Assembly (NCBI GenBank): GCA_947044365.1
Contig: OX345640.1
Span: forward strand, 3,584,001-3,648,000
Source: Petrosia ficiformis
Taxonomy: Eukaryota; Porifera; Demospongiae; Haplosclerida; Petrosiidae
Direction of reading: 5' to 3'
Length of the DNA: 64,000 nucleotides
Below the pieces are notes generated by a model, which made no database searches, had not been told where the DNA came from, and saw nothing but the letters and a program-made list of their open reading frames with translations. This document shows positions 38,101-52,800 of this stretch, piece by piece. The stretch's first letter is position 1; each line of letters starts with the position of its first letter. The position numbers and the translations under genes were made by a program.

Positions 38101-41100
38101 TAAAAAAAAATTTTCGTTGAGTATAAAATGGTAAGCAATTAGTAATAAATAAAATTAAGTGTATATACATATACATGTATGTACATATATGTAGAGTAAG
38201 AAAAGCTTTGATTTAATATTATAGTTTAACAAATGGTAAAGCAATTAGAAATAAATAAAATTAATTGTATATACATATACATGTGTGTACATGTTTGTAG
38301 AGTTAAAAAGCTTTCATTGAGTATTATAGTTTAACAAATGGATAAAGCAATTAGTAATAAATAAAATTAAGTGTATATACATGTACATGTGTGTACATGT
38401 TTGTAGAGTTAAAAAGCTTTCGTTGAGTATGAAATAGATAAAACAATTAGTAATAAATAAAATATACATGTACATGTATAATATACATGTACATGTATGT
38501 ACATGTACATGTATATAGAGTAAAAAAGCTTTCATTGAGTTTAACAAATGGATAAAGCAATTAGTAATAAATAAAATTAAATGTACATACACATGTACAT
38601 GTATGTACATAATTATTTATAGAGTAAAAAAAAAGCTTTCATTGAGTATGAAATGGATAAAGCAATTAATAAGAAATAAAATTAAGTGTACATACATGTA
38701 CATGTACATGTTTAATTTTCAGAATTAATTTTTGAGAATTTTAATACATGTACATGATGTCATCATGTACATGTACATACATGTACATGTATTAAAATTC
38801 TTAGTTTTCAATATATTCTATATTAATACATGTACATTGTGGCTGTTATTGTTATTTATCTAAGCCAGAGTGGCTGCTTTAATATTTTCTAAGCCCTTTG
38901 TGGCTGTGTTTTATAAATTTTATAAGCCATTGTGGGTGCTTGTTTGTTTGTTAATCATTTCTACGCCTATTGCTAGCATGCTAGGCACATGAATTTTCAT
39001 GTAATATTCCAGAATTAATGTAAAGAATTTTAATACATGTACATGTATGTAAATCTACATGATGTCATCATGTACATGTACATACATGTACATTATTAAA
39101 ATTATTAGATTTCTATATGCAACATGTACATGTACATGTACATGTATATAGAATATACTGAAAATTAAGAATGTTAATACATGTTCTTGTACATGTATGT
39201 ACACTTAATTTTATTTCTTAATAATTGCTTTATTCTATATATACATGTTTATAGAGTAATTAAAGAGTAATTAATATTTTTAGTTTGAGTATATTCTATA
39301 TATACATGTTTGTAGAGTAATTACTGAGTAATTAATATTTTTAGTTTGAGTATATTCTATATATATACATGTTTATAGAGTAATTACAGAGTAATTAATA
39401 TTTTTAGTTTTGAGTATATTCTATATACATTGTGTACATGCATTTCATTATGTTTTGAATTTTCAGTTCTTGAAATTTGTCTTCAATGAAAATAATCTAT
39501 ATGGCTGGATAAAGGATGAGGTACACTGATATAACATGAACATTGTGTGTAAATTACGAACAAAGTATAATGTAATTTGTTTGATACTATCAGTTCCTAC
39601 TTGTTTTTACAAAGTTTATTTACAAATATACATGTATATACATTGTATATATATATATATATATTCCTATTGAATGTTTTACTAAGTATGGTATTGCATT
39701 ACAATCTACAATACAATCTACAATACAATCTACAATACAATCTACAATACAATCTACAATACAATCTACAATACAATCTACAATAAAGATTATTCACTTT
39801 CACTGTGACCTCAGAAAAATGTTGATAACTTTAGTTTGGAATGACTAACAATCTTTTTTCCTTCACCATTTTCATATAATTATCCTTCCCATTCTTTTTA
39901 GTGTACATTTGTATGTCAAATTTCAATCCATTGCTTCTTTACAGATAATCACTATAGTCCATATAAAGCCATTTAATTTTGAGGTCATCGTGATTCGTGA
40001 ATGGCAACAGACTTTACATACATGTACATGTACATACAGTTTGATTATTAGCTTTGGTGTTTAATATCACCACACATTTACATAATGTATCATACATCCA
40101 CTGTACTTGTATATATGTTATGTCATGATTAATCTGGAGCCTATTTGTGACTGGGAATGTGAAAGTGTAATTTTATGTTAATCAGGTATGTAAAGTAACC
40201 TGATACTAGAAATAGCTGCAATTCAAACTTCAAAGGATGTGTTGTTATTATTATGACATACAAATGTACATATATCTTTATTGTTTTCTGTTTCAGTGGT
40301 ACAAGACTTATGATAGCAGTTTCATTGATGCAAATATCTTGTTACCAATTCAAAGGTAATAATTATAATACTGATTAGTATTATGAACCAAACTTTATAT
40401 ACATGTATATGTATATGAATAATACAATGCTATACCTGAATTGTGTCTCTGGTCTCCTACAGGCAGAGCCAATCAGATTGCTGGTAGTGATGTACATGTA
40501 CATATATATACATGTATATAAGTATAAAATTAAATCATGGACATTTAGCTGATGCTGTGAAAATGAAGCAGCTAAAAGAATGTATTTCCTATCAAGATTC
40601 ACTATTGGACATATCAGTTCCACATACAGATAGTGAAGAGTAGTACAGTCAGGATATAATGATATATTGTATATCATGACATAACTATCATCATGACATA
40701 TCATATCACTTTTTTATACCTATTTATGTCCAACAATGCCATCAAAATCTCATGAATATCATTGTGTGGTTTATTTAGGGTAGGTTCCTTTGTGGTTTGG
40801 GCTCAATCAGTATCAAAGTGATCTTTGTCTTTGATGGCAATCTTGGGCATCACTCTTTATATTGTGGAATTGAAGTAAAGGACATTTATTACTGTGATGA
40901 AAGAAAAGATGTTATTAATAATGAATCAAATAAAGTCATTGATAATAGCATCTTTTCTGTCATTGTGTCCATAACAACAATACACATTACTTATTTAATG
41001 GTTATGTTAGGATATATATCATAGAGAAATGTACCATTAGTAAATAGAGACATTCATGATCAATAATAATAACAAGCACCAATGGTGTTAAAACCTTACA

Positions 41101-43070
41101 AGAGTATGTGGTTAGACCAGGGGAAGTCCTAATTAAATTCACCTGCTGGTATTTTATACATCACCAGACCCTCCTTACAACGTACATGTACATCAGTGTC
41201 ATGTCAACACTGGTTGGGAGTACCACCTCTTATATAATAACCATCTCTCAGATAATTATTACACAGGGTAACCTCTGGTGTGTACATTACACATGTTCAT
41301 TTAAGATAATCAGACTTACGTGTATAGTTATGAATGTATGCAGGAAGGAAACCTTATTATATATGTATGTGTGTATGTTACATTGTATTGTGTGTACATG
41401 TATATGTAAGCACTAAACGGACATGTACATAAGAAAGAAGCCTGATGTAATATTTTTGTGTATGCATGTACATTACATTATTTACATGGTATTTGTACAT
41501 AATACATAATACATACAGTATGTGCATTGGAAAGAAACCTGATTCAGTACATTTTGTAATTTGTACATGCAGATATGTACATTTGATGTATATATATATA
41601 TATATATATACATGTATATATATAATTATGTATATCTACCAGTGTTTTTGATAAGCTCATATGGCGCACCATTGGCCCAAAGAACTTCTTATTTGGCACT
41701 GAACAGTTCTCTCTTTGGGCCAGTGGCACAGTTAATTATGATTATATTGTCACTAACAGCATTAACTCTTAGTTAGTTGGCTCAAGATGTATTCTAAATG
41801 GCGCACACATTAACTATTTTTGAGCCAATTTGGCCCAAGCTTCAAAACTTATCAAAAACTCTGATATCTACAAACAATGTCATATGCATTACATATACAT
41901 GTACATGTAGTACAGTATGTGTACATATGCAGTTAATATGTACGTGTATATTGAAAAGAAAGCTGGCTAATAATTATACATGGTATACACACGTGTACAT
42001 GTACATGTATATAAGCCTTAATGTCTTTCATAAGTAAAATTTAACATGTCATCTTTCACTAGCACAAAATACTTTCTGTAATTATGAATACTTAATGTCT
42101 CTGATATGAAACTGAAGAACTTATGAGTGAATTTACACAAATGTTTTTTAACTTGACACACATAGTGATAATTAATTTAATTATCATAATGATGTAATGT
42201 ATTTTTAATCACGAGATTAAAAATTCTTATCTATGCAAATTTGCAAATGCGTGCAGCATTATCGTTTTCCCTTTGTCCACTCAGCAGCTGAGTTAGGCTT
42301 TTGTATGAATGAACATATAAGGAGTTTTATTATTTCTCACTTACCTTATATATACTATAGTAGATAGTAAACTCATTATATAGAATACATGTACATTGAA
42401 ATTATAGGATGAACTAGTTGTGTGACTGTCTATATACACACAATCAATTTGCAATTATAGTAGTTGCAAATTATATCCATAGTAAATGTTCCCCTGATTG
42501 TATCTTCTCTGTGTGGGGAAAGTTTTATCAGTGTATTTGATAAGCTTATATGGCGCACAATTGGGCCAAAGAGCTTCTTATTAGGCACTACACAGACTCG
42601 CTTTGAGCCAGATGGCACAATTCACTAACAGCATTAACTCTTTGCTAATTGGCTCAAGATGTATTCCCAATGGCACCCACACTAACCATTGTTGAGCCAA
42701 TTTGGCCCATGCTTCAAAACATTATATACATTTATATACATCTAATATTATTCTACATATATAGTACATACACACTTATATAAACACATTTACAACTCAG
42801 AGATATATATACACATGTACATGTACTGTATGTACATGTATGTAATACACATACATATACATGTACATGTACTGTATGTATGTAATACACATACATTTTA
42901 ATTGTTGATTGCATTCAAGTAATAAACATTATTGTAATGAATAAATACTTTAGTATGATTTCAAATACAAAATAATGCAAAGTCATGTTTGGTGATGTTT
43001 CTGTTTTTGTACATGTGTATGTACATGTAATATTGAGATCTATATGTAAATACTACAACACTGTTATATG

Positions 43071-43102
<32 letters not shown>

Positions 43103-44281
43103 TATGCAGTATGTACATTGTGTATGTACATGTACATCAGACTATAATCTTATATGTATGTATAGCATTGTGTATGTACATGTAGATCAGACTATAATCC
43201 TACATGTATATGTATGTATGTATAGATAGAACAGTGTTATATGTATGTATAGATAGAACAGTGTTATATGTATGTATGCAGTATATACATTGTGCATGTA
43301 CATGTATATCAGACTATAATCTTGTATGTATGTATGTATAGATAGAACACTGTTATATGTATGTATGCAGTATATACATTGTGTATATACATGTACATCA
43401 GAATATAATCCTGTATGTACATGTATGTATGTATAGATAGAACACTGTTATATGTACATGTATGCATGTACATTGTGTTTGTACATTGTGTATATACATT
43501 TACATCCTGTATGTATGTATGTATGCAGTATGTGCATATGTGTATGTAACATGTATACATGTACGTACATCATCCTGTGTGTTGTGTTTCACAGTAGTGT
43601 GATCTCTATCACTAGATGTTGTCGAAACAGTGTTTTTCTATACTTCCTGAGTTACCTGGAAATGAACTATGATGTCATTTCTACATAATTATTACTTATA
43701 GTGGTTCGCAATATGACAATTAATTCAATTATCGCAATTATCTTATTATATTGTATCGCAATTTTAAATTATTGTGGACAATTAATAATCGTTGGACAAT
43801 TATTAACAATTAGTCAATGGTATAACTTAGGTGTATCATCAGTCCTTTGGTTGATTTGCACAGTGTGTACACAAAGTACATAATATACCTGTATACACTA
43901 TACAGTATAAATAGTGTAAATTATCAAAGTGTATGCATGCATTACAGTATCATTATGTACATTGTAAGCACATACATGGTGTACATAAACCACACACAGT
44001 CAATGAACTGGTATTTCTTGCAAAAAAACTTGTAATACATTATAGTTCTTGTTTGAGTAAAAAAAAATCACAATTAATTGTATAATCGCAATTAAATACT
44101 TGACAATTAATCGTTATCACAACATTTGATATTGCCAAGCTCTATTGCTTATAATATGTTGTATTACAGATTGGAGTCTGAAATGACAGAATACATCAGT
44201 CACTTGGACGCTATAGTTAACAACAGACTTCCATCATCTTACACTGTGAAGTCAACAACAGGTATATGAATTATTAATTGA

Positions 44282-44313
<32 letters not shown>

Positions 44314-47300
44314 GCTCATTAGGTGTTGATAAAATCCTTTATCATTGATCATTATAATAATTATAATCATGTTTGATTATTAATCCTGTTGTTGACATGA
44401 TTATTGACTACATGTTTTAATGTTATATATCTTGTAGTCACACTTTGATGTGTCATGTTTAGTCCTTTTATTCTTTTCTCAGAAATGAAGCCATTCGATC
44501 TCACTAAACCAAAACCTCGTCAAGTATCAACTCCAGAGGAGGTAAATGTATTCTGATATTATAATTAGGTCTGGAACAGATACCTGGCTATCCAGTTATT
44601 TATCTGTTATAAAGTGTATCTACATGTAAATCCCATCTTAGATTTCCGAATCTTCCATTTTGTAGGCATTAAAGTTTAATAGTAGGCAACAATGAGCAAG
44701 ATAAACTGAACTAGTCCTCCTTAAGCTAATGGATAGCAAATTAGAATTTTGAGTATTATAAAATTAGCTAGCACTCTACCACACTTACGTGTACAACAAA
44801 CTATAGCGGTAGTGTATATCACAGGTGTGTATAGTGCACTCATGAGTACTCTAGAATGTGGTCACATGTGTAATACAAGTAGCATACAAGTGTGGCTTAA
44901 ATTGCAACTGACATGTACTGTATGTACATGTAGCTGAAGATTAAATGCTCCTCTATCCACACTTGACTTGTTGATCCTTACCAGCCATAATTATAATTAA
45001 TGTAAAAGTGAATTATAAAGTCAATCATCTTAATGTCAGCAAAGTGTCACTATATAATTATTAACTATGTTTGGATATTATTATCCTTTCCATTCTGTAT
45101 TGCATACATTGTATTAAATTCAAATAGATTGCTGTGTGTTGACATTAAACTACATGTACATGTATATTATACTATAGTTCATGTACATGTACATATAAAG
45201 TCATTAAACATCATTGTGAGTTCATTATGAATGTCAACAGAGTTTAGTTGCAAGCAATCTACATTACCATATGCTCTAGTTGATTCACTAATTATAACAT
45301 CATCAATATCCTATGTACATTATCTTATGTACAATGTACGTGTACATCACAGTGAACAAACTATAGCGGTAGCGTATATTGAATATCTGTTCACATTCAC
45401 TGCCATTGCTGTAGTTAGTTAATTCATTGTTTACTGTGATGATAAAATCCTTACATAATATCATATGCTGCACCTATATCTTCTTTCTTGTAGATACCAA
45501 CACTAAAAGTTTATAAACCTGTGAGTTACTAATACATATTGTGTTCATGTTGTATTCTCACCAGAATTTTTAAATGTGTTTATCCCTACATGTTCTTTTC
45601 TAACTACTATAATCACATACAATGTACATAAGTGTTTTATATTAATAGGAGAACAGTACTATACACTAGCTGAACCATGTTGTCCTTTATACACTATAAA
45701 CATCTATCACATAGCATTGCTTGTGATATTGTTGTTATTAATATTCATTAACCTCCTATGCGAACACTCACAAGATCATTAAACCCTTGCATGCTACATT
45801 AATATTTCATATCTTTCATATAGTGTTACTTTGTGATATTATTGTTATTAATATTCATTAACCTCCTATGCGAATGCCCACAAGCTCATTGAACCATTGT
45901 GTACCACATTAATAGTTCATATCAATCACATAGTGTTACTTTGTGATATCATGTACACAATTACACTAGTGTATGTGACGTAAATGTACATGCATGAACA
46001 CTCACATAGTTACATGTACCAAACCCTTATACGCTACATTAAGAATTGATATTTCTTGTGATATTACATAATGTAATTATGCTAATTAATGTTCCACGTT
46101 ATGGACACTCACATAATCATGTACATGTACATGTACACAATCATATTAAATTTCTTATGCTTAGTGTAATACTACATGTACATGTAGCATTGCATGTGTA
46201 TATTAAATGTGTCTTAGCGAATTATAGCCAATCTGATTCCTTGAAACACATCACCTGACACTACCAGCACACTTATTGCATGTGTGCCAAGAGTACAGTA
46301 ATTACAAGAATTAAGTAATATAATACCTCATTTCCCCTGTCGTCATTATATATCTATAGTACAATCTATTGTGTTTCTTCTAAGTATATATAGTATATTA
46401 TTATGTCATTACATGTATGTGTAGTAATTATGTCAGTCAATCCTTTTAAAGAGTTCCATATTATGTGACCATGAATTAGGAAAAGGTCATTTGACTGATA
46501 ATAATTTTGATAAACACTTGCCATTAGATACTCACTATTCAACCATTTTGTATAGAAAATCAACTAAATTTGGTATCCATCATGACACTAGTGTTGTTTT
46601 AGTTAACTATAACAACTATAACCTTTAGTAAGGCTAAACTATAACTAATTTACAAGTGTATTGTAATAACTAAAATGGAAAATGGCCAATAGTTAACTAA
46701 AACTAAATCCCTTATAGTAGGATTTAGTTAATTAACTATAACTATAACTTAAATTATGATAAAACTAGTCATAAGTATAACTAAAAATGGTCATTATTGC
46801 TATACTACTACATCATGAACAACTATACTTCCACCTATATACTTAACATACATGTATTATACGTGATATATTAAATTACATATTATACTTAATATGTATA
46901 TGTATTATAATCCATTATACTTAATATACATGTATTATACTTAATATATATATATTATACTTAATATGTATATGTATTATACTTAATATATATGTATTAT
47001 ACTATATGTATTATACTTGATATATATGTATTATACTATATGTTAATATACATGTATTATACTTAATAAATATGTATTATACTTAATATATATATATATA
47101 TATATGTATTATACTTAATATACATGTATATGTATTATATTTAATATATATGTATTCTTATACTAAATGGGAGAATAGTGACTATTTAAGTTTATTGAAC
47201 CCTTTACTCATCCATACATACATTGAACATACAAAGCTCATATAAGGATACATGTTTATGTCATCAATATTTACACATTACACATGCGGTTTACCAAGAT

Positions 47301-49783
47301 TTACTACACTTGGCACTTGTTGTGTTTAATTTACAAACATACGAACTTAAATATGATAATATTTTTAGTAACACAATAATCTTTGTATTATTAGGTGCCC
47401 AAGACAACATACATTCCTCCTATGGAATCTGAAACTGTTATTAAGAACAGAGAAACACTCAAAATAAGAGCAAAGGTAAATTATAACAAACAGTAAAATG
47501 TTATGACATATTTTGGATAGGGAGAGGATGAGAGATGTGTCTAATAATAAATATTATTTAAGAAGGTCAATCAGTGTTTTGTCTCTAATGACTGTGTTTT
47601 ATTTTTTAATATTGAAAGCTAATGCAGGAAGATTGCTCTGTTTAAACTGTACATATCGATTTTTAAAGTATATTTCATTTACCATATAACAGGAATCTTA
47701 TTTTCACACAATGGTCTGTCTATACACAAAAAATAAATTTGCGAAATTTTATATTGTGCACATATCTTTATGCGAAAATTAACTCCTACAAAATTAATAA
47801 TAAATCCATCCAAATTTTTATGTTATACGATACATGTACACATGTACTAATACATGTAATACCACATATAATTGTCCTTGTAACGTACGTCATGATTTAA
47901 AGGTCAAGCTACATGGAAGAAGCCATGTGATCGTGACAAGGTGAAAGCATGCTCACAATTTTGCAAATGGAGAAGTCAAGAAAGGAAGAGAAGAGTTAGA
48001 GAACTAAGATGATAAGAATAAGAACGGACGTGTGCCTTAAATTTTCGTAGTAAGATCACGAGAAAGAACTAACATGATAAAAATGGACACATGCCGTCAA
48101 TTCTCAGAGTTAGAGAACGTTGAATACATCTCTACTATCATCAATGTTAGAAACCCACTGGATTCAGTCTTGCAAAGATAAAATAGTGAATAAAGAGTCT
48201 AGAACAATAGCAAATATATATTAGTCTGGCATAGCTCACAGAATTTCTGTGGGTGTTCCCTAGTATAAAATAATGTACTACCTCTAGTGTTTCAAAACAT
48301 GATATTGCTCAGAATTTTAAGATTATGATTGTAATATTTATACTATTTTGGTTTTTGGTGTTTAGGAAAGATTACTTCAGGCTGAGAAAATGCAGTTTAC
48401 ATGTGCTAGTACAGAAAAGTCACAAAAGACCAAGGTACATGTGTATGTTATATACATGTATTTGAATTCATGATGTTGTCTCTATGATACCTTGTACTGT
48501 AGTGAGTGTATTACATTGTTTATATGTACATGTATATGCTAATATTATTATTGTGTCATACATATAATTATTTCTTACTAATAGACTATACTGAAGCAGA
48601 TTATTGATGAAAGAGAAGCAGAGTATGTCAACACTTACAAGAAATAATAATATTCATTAGCAAAACAAGTGTATATAGAGAAAAAGTATCCCTATGACTG
48701 CTTTGTGCCAAGTTTGATGCCTGAAACACATCAGCCTATTATAGTTATTACTTTGATTATATACTCTGTTTACCTTTTATAGAACCTTGTAGAACTTTAA
48801 GAATATATTTCAGGTAGAATAGCTAGCAGTTTCTACGTAAGCTACACAGCTTTCTTTCTGCTAGTCTGTAGAGCTTGAGCGCGCGTTTCTTTTACGCGCC
48901 ACGCCCATTAATTGACCGAGCCCCCGGGTATGACGTAACTTCCTTAACTACGTATACAACGTATACAACTCATACTCGCGTAAGTGACACAAACATATAT
49001 ACATGTGTATAGTTCGAACCCGTGGGAAAGCAATCATAGGGATGGCCCTACGGACCATAAAAAAAATGAAAACATTTTGGGATAACAAAACTGAAAAAGC
49101 ACACTTGTAAACGAGATTGGGATGGTACCTTAGGAACAAAACACTTCCATATAACAACCCTATATAAGTATAGCACATCATGTACACATACATGTACATG
49201 TAGTCACATGTGCACATGTACAAGTACTAGTAGTTTTGTCAGTATAATCAGTAATGTTTCACTTCTATGATAACATTTTATTGACTTATACTGTACATGT
49301 ACAGGTATATGATGTAAACTGTGCAATGATACTATACATGTACATGTCATGATGATCATGTACTTATACATGTATGTCTGTATGTATGTGTACATAATGT
49401 GTAAATGTAGTTATTGAAAATAATTAGTTTACTTTTTGTAAATGAGATGTACATAAAAAACAAGTGTATATAGAGAAAAAAAGTATCCCTATGATTGCTT
49501 TATGCTTGAAACACAACAGCCTATTATAGTTAATATTTGGATTATCTACTCTTTACCTTTTAAAGAACCTTGTAGAACTTTAGGAATATATTTCAGGTAG
49601 AATAGTTAGCTATTAGTTCCAGTTTCTACGTAAGCTACACAGCTTTCTTCTGCTGGTCTGTAGAGCTTGAGCGCGTGTTCTTTTATGTGCCACGCCCATT
49701 AATTGACCGAGCCCCCGGGAATGATGTAACTTCCTTAACTACGTATACAACGCATACTCCCGCAAATGGACACAAACATATAA

Positions 49784-49814
<31 letters not shown>

Positions 49815-52800
49815 GTTCGAACCCATGGGAAAGCAATCATAGGGATGGCCCTATGGGCCATAATAAACACTAAAATTCATAATTATTAATAAGGCTGAAA
49901 GAGGAACAAAAATGCTGGTAGTCACTGGGAATTGAACCCAGGGCTACTCACTTCAGCCACCAGTGCTCTCACCACTGAGCTATGACAACTACCAGCACTT
50001 CACAATCTTCTATATATGTATATTGCATGAGTAGTACTGAATGCTTCAGTTGTACACCAGAAAGCCACTATGTGTGTGCCGTCAGAACCCATTAGCTTTA
50101 AATGTTGATGGACTGAATTCGCTTAATTTGTTCTACTTTTAGGTTAGACCATGAGCCTATCAAACCACTGCCATTTCCTACTTCAATGGTGAGAGAGTAT
50201 TATTGTGTGTGCATATTCTTTATAATGTACTTGAATTTTACATGTGTATATAGCGAGAGTCTCAACCATTGAAACTGAACACAGCAGCCATCTTAAGAGA
50301 AGGGGCTAGAATACAAAAAGATGAAGAAGAAGAAGAGAAGAGGTAAAAACACGAGATAGAAACTTTTATACATGTACAGCATCACTTTATATATACACAT
50401 GTACATATATAGCAGTCTATTAAGTGATTTGGTATTGTATTATGTATGCAGGTACATAACGGAATTATGGAATACTCAAAATTGTCAAGTTGCAAAATTA
50501 TATATACGTGTATGCATACTACTATTATTGTAATTTATAACCTTACATGTACATGTACATGGAATGCTATAGTACATGTACATATAGGTCTTAAGACAAA
50601 GTACATGTGGCCAGGGATGAGAAAATCATTCACTTGGGAAACATTAATTTCATCAAACACTTTCCTTTAAACACTCACTATTCTGTCATTTTATATGTGA
50701 AGACAATTAACTGTGTTTCTCCATTAAAAGCAAATATTGCTCCACCTACATTGTAGACTTCATCTTGTACTGAATGGTTGAATAACGAGGGTTTAAGGGT
50801 AAGTGTTTGATGAAATCATTATTTCCCAAATGATCCATGATTGTATTATGATGTATAATTAAATTATTATAATTATTATTAGACTAGCGAAACTTGAAGC
50901 TGGCCAAAAGGATGGGAGTGAATTTCAAAAGTGGCAAGAGGAAATGAAACAAGTATGTTGTAGTCAATATAAATTATGTACATGTACATGTATAAGACAT
51001 GCATGACTGCATGTACAATATACATGTACATGTACATGTACTTAAATGTGGTATCAAGTAGGAATGTGCTATACAACATAGTATTGTGTATTGCTGCCTA
51101 AAATATCACAATATGATATACATGTACAGTAGTATTACGATATTTGAAACAATAATTGAAATGATTATAAAATGTCCTGTTTGGTTGTAGTTGTCAAGAA
51201 ATGGTAAAAGTAATCAATTAAAGTTATGCTTATTATAATTTCTTTTAGGTATAAAATTATGCAAATTAGAAAAACCATGTTTACTAAACTGTCCACTCTA
51301 GTGTATCATTACACCCAAAAGCCAATATTATTGTATCTCAATATTTCGATATATCGATATGTATCACACATCACTAATATCAAGTACATGTAGTACATGT
51401 ATGTACTGAATGTAATTGTACACCTTTACAGAAAGACACAGCCGAAAAACTTGCAGAAATCAAGAGGAAGCACTTGGTTAGTTCATTAATTTCCCATATC
51501 ACTTATGTATTACCAACTTCACTTAATTTCACGACTCAATTGACAATACTATTAAACCTGATATTTAATGCATTGTAATTTTGTTGATAATTGAAGTTCT
51601 ATTATAACAGGAAGGTCAACTTAGTTATGAAGAAGCCATTATTGCTCGACAGAACTTCATTCAAGACACAAGAGATAAAGTATATCAGATGAAAGAAGAG
51701 GTAAGTCAAATATTCTGAATGGGATTTTATACCTGATAATTTGATCAAATGTTTTTATTTTACTTCTCCTCTTCTGGTCTCTATTTTCTATTTATCTTTT
51801 TTCCCTCTCCTATTTTACTCTTCATCTTGAATCTTTTTCTATTCTCTTAACTTTGTAGTCAGAACAATTAATGATGGAGTATTTCTCTCATCGTGACGAT
51901 CATAAAAAGGAAATGAGAAAGTTAGTTGAAACTGTTATGCAGGGACATCAAAATGCACAAGAAGCTAAAATTAAACTACAAAAAATGAAACAAAAGATTG
52001 GTTAGCAGCAAAATATTGTATATTAATATTTTTGTAATGATAATATAAATATACTATCTATCATGTGTGTTAGTTCAACAGGTTGAAAGGGAGAGCCAAG
52101 AATTAATGGCTAGAGCACTAGAAGAGGTTAGTTTACTTGTATATGGATCAGTGTTCTATCTAGAAATATTTGATAAATAAAGGCTACTAAGGGGATCTGG
52201 GGGTACGTCCCCCCTAGGAATAACGTTTAAATTATAGACTCCCAGTATTTAGATCTCGATTAGTTGACAAAAAAGGGGAATTTTTTTTTTTAATTATAGC
52301 GCAGTGGAGCACCATGCTTCTTTTGAAGCATGGGCCAAATTGGATCAACAATGGTTAGTGTGTGTGCCATTGGGCCAATTAACAAACACTTAATGCTGTT
52401 AGTGACATAGTTAACCAAAGAGAGAACTGTGTAGTGCCAAATAAGAAACTCTCTGGGCCAATGTTGTGTCATACGAGCTTATCAAAAATACTGCCAAGAA
52501 CTATATACAATTTACATATTACGATTGAAAATATCAGTAACACTTCAGGGCTTTGTCTATTAATTACTATATTAGTGAGAACTACATGTATGTACAATGT
52601 ACCTGTACATGTTACGAATGAAAATATCAGTAACACTTCAGACCTTTATCTATTAATTGCTATCTATGTACAATGTACGTACATGTTGTGATTAGTAACA
52701 CTTCAGGGCTTCATTTCTATCATTATTTACATACTGTATTTACAACTAATGATATACAGGATTTATTATTATTTTCTATTGTAATTATAGGCTGAAGAAG

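Larger units (their letters stand above)
32735..46220. repeat. ACATGT/TACATGTA-rich intron zone of CFAP99
   Basis: Runs of ACATGTACATGTACATG recur throughout the large CFAP99 introns, for instance at 32740-32775, 33600-33625, 34220-34245, 36590-36790, 38460-38515, 39120-39150 and 46120-46140. The unit is its own reverse complement. These runs create many spurious short frames such as MYMYI and CTCTC. Outside CFAP99 exons and the elements listed separately, I see no gene here. Confidence 0.75.

Noticed and set aside
36537..38610. Frames rich in MYMYI, CTCTC and HVHVH
   Set aside because: Translations of ACATGT runs and tandem arrays in CFAP99 introns.
40797..41024. 75-codon plus-strand frame (GSISIKVIFVFDGNLGHHS)
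   Set aside because: It begins mid-intron with no acceptor in phase and no counterpart in CFAP99; considered as an extra exon and dropped.
43309..43688. Overlapping frames on both strands
   Set aside because: They follow the GTAT-rich tandem array; no domain.
48585..48648. Reading CFAP99 exon 12 through to the TAA as the gene end
   Set aside because: A GTATGT donor at 48623 and an in-phase exon at 50143 (LDHEPIKPLPFP) continue the family sequence.
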